A stretch of 17,500 bases of DNA from NCBI GenBank assembly GCA_016946835.1, contig JACVTC010000100.1, positions 217,501 to 235,000 on the forward strand, read 5' to 3'. Positions 16,932 through 17,500 of this stretch are shown in pieces. The notes beneath the pieces are model-generated. The model saw only the letters and a list, made by a program, of their open reading frames with translations, had not been told where the DNA came from and did no database searches. The position numbers and the translations under genes are program-made. Within the stretch, counting starts at the first letter, position 1, and every line of letters begins with the position of its first letter. This stretch comes from Neocallimastix lanati (nom. inval.). Taxonomy: Eukaryota > Neocallimastigomycota > Neocallimastigomycetes > Neocallimastigales > Neocallimastigaceae.

Positions 16932-17440
16932 GAAAAAACAAAAATTAAAAAACATTTTTAATTAAATCCATATTAAATCCATATTAACGTAAATTTAATA
17001 TTTACATTTATTATCATTTATTCATTTATTGATATATATCTTTTTTTTTTTTTTTATACATTTTTATTTTCAAATAATTAGAAATCCAAAAAAATTTTAC
17101 CAGCCTTTTTTGCATTCCGTTGGCTATCGGTATTATTAACACAAGAATTTAATTTACCAGATATTCTTAGAATATGGGATTCTTTACTCAGTGATATTAA
17201 TTTAGATATATTTAATGAAACTCAAATGGAAAAAAGAAAAAGGGATGGTAAATTTGATTTTCTCATTGAATTATGTTGTGCCATGCTTATGTAAGTTCTT
17301 TAATTTAAAAATAATTTAAAAAAAAAATTTTTTTTTTATTTTAATTCTTATCTAATTATATATATATATATATATATAATAGATGTGTACGTAATCAAAT
17401 TATTCAAGGCAATTCTAGTGATATAATAAAATTATTACAG
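14454..17440 (+). CDS. TBC1D13: TBC-domain Rab GTPase-activating protein, TBC1D13 orthologue (3' end outside window)
   Basis: Nine exons were joined by hand with GT..AG borders and continuous frame: 14454-14473, 14648-14724, 14945-14985, 15149-15310, 15628-15775, 16077-16397, 16571-16848, 17082-17290, 17383-17440. The next intron starts at 17441. They give 438 residues, slightly more than the roughly 400 of human TBC1D13. Recognisable blocks are FKGIPKN, SWKILLNYISLDEYNQW, the arginine-finger motif IDKDARR (123-129, Arg129), ERILFIYAKLNPGIGYIQGMNE with Gln finger 235, HAEADTFYLFTNLM, and FAFRWLSVLLTQEFNLPDIL. Both catalytic fingers are present. The protein should accelerate GTP hydrolysis on a membrane-traffic Rab; mammalian TBC1D13 acts on Rab35, while the target here is unknown. 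A region of about 35 extra residues (roughly 280-340) precedes FRWL. The ATG at 14454 rests on a 20-nt first exon whose junction restores the frame. Confidence 0.9.
16849..17081 (+). other. intron with a 69-T run directly behind the 5' splice site
   Basis: The intron begins GTAAGT at 16849 and ends ATTAG at 17081. T's are uninterrupted from 16854 to 16922, so the run starts at the last base of the donor consensus. A second run of about 15 T lies at 17041-17055, near the acceptor. The flanking exons join in phase 0. Confidence 0.85.
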
Positions 17441-17500
17441 GTAAAAATTACTAAAGCTTTTTTTTTTTTTTTTTTTTTTTTTTTATTTATTTATTTATAA
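17441..17500 (+). other. start of the next RabGAP intron
   Basis: A GTAAAAATT donor follows exon codons ending LLQ. The sequence then runs into T24 and (ATTT)n to the window edge. The remaining C-terminal exon or exons should lie just beyond. Confidence 0.7.

Overview
The window reads as nuclear DNA of an extremely AT-rich eukaryote. Protein genes are moderately AT-rich, while spacers and introns are almost pure A/T with long homopolymers and (ATTT)n runs. A fungal-type NADP-glutamate dehydrogenase in a codon set dominated by GGT, CCA and AAG, short GT..AG introns and a Ty1/copia element fit a fungus. The composition is what I would expect of an anaerobic gut fungus (Neocallimastigomycota), but that assignment is inference. 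No bacterial operon structure, tRNA, rRNA or CRISPR array was seen.

Layout. (1) 204-1652, plus strand: an intact, intronless glutamate dehydrogenase gene. (2) 1653-2967: AT-rich spacer with one coding-like island (2569-2871) that I cannot identify. (3) 2968-9591, minus strand: one complete Ty1/copia LTR retrotransposon. It has near-identical LTRs (306 and 312 bp), a 5-bp target duplication (TAATA), a primer site matching the anticodon arm of tRNA-Lys(CUU), gag, an in-frame UGA-CUAG junction to pol, then protease, integrase, a long Asn-rich linker, reverse transcriptase and RNase H. A second in-frame stop (TAA) breaks the reverse transcriptase just before its first catalytic Asp. A GC-rich, multi-hairpin stretch of about 100 bp sits in the linker. 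(4) 9592-14453: about 4.9 kb of gene-poor DNA that is a graveyard of insertions. It holds broken coding-like islands, a tiny poly(A)-tailed insert with an 8-bp duplication, an old solo LTR of the same family as the intact element, and a poly(A)-tailed insert with a 12-bp duplication that split that LTR. (5) 14454 to the right edge, plus strand: a multi-exon TBC-domain RabGAP gene orthologous to TBC1D13. I resolved nine exons by hand from splice sites, reading-frame continuity and family similarity; the 3' end lies outside the window.

The two host genes are unrelated housekeeping functions (ammonium assimilation; Rab-dependent membrane traffic). The most interesting material is in the mobile DNA. 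The retrotransposon combines apparent half-tRNA-Lys priming, stop-codon readthrough and an embedded GC-rich structured cluster. The nested insertions to its right show that its family is old and that a separate poly(A)-dependent (LINE-type) retrotransposition machinery has acted here.
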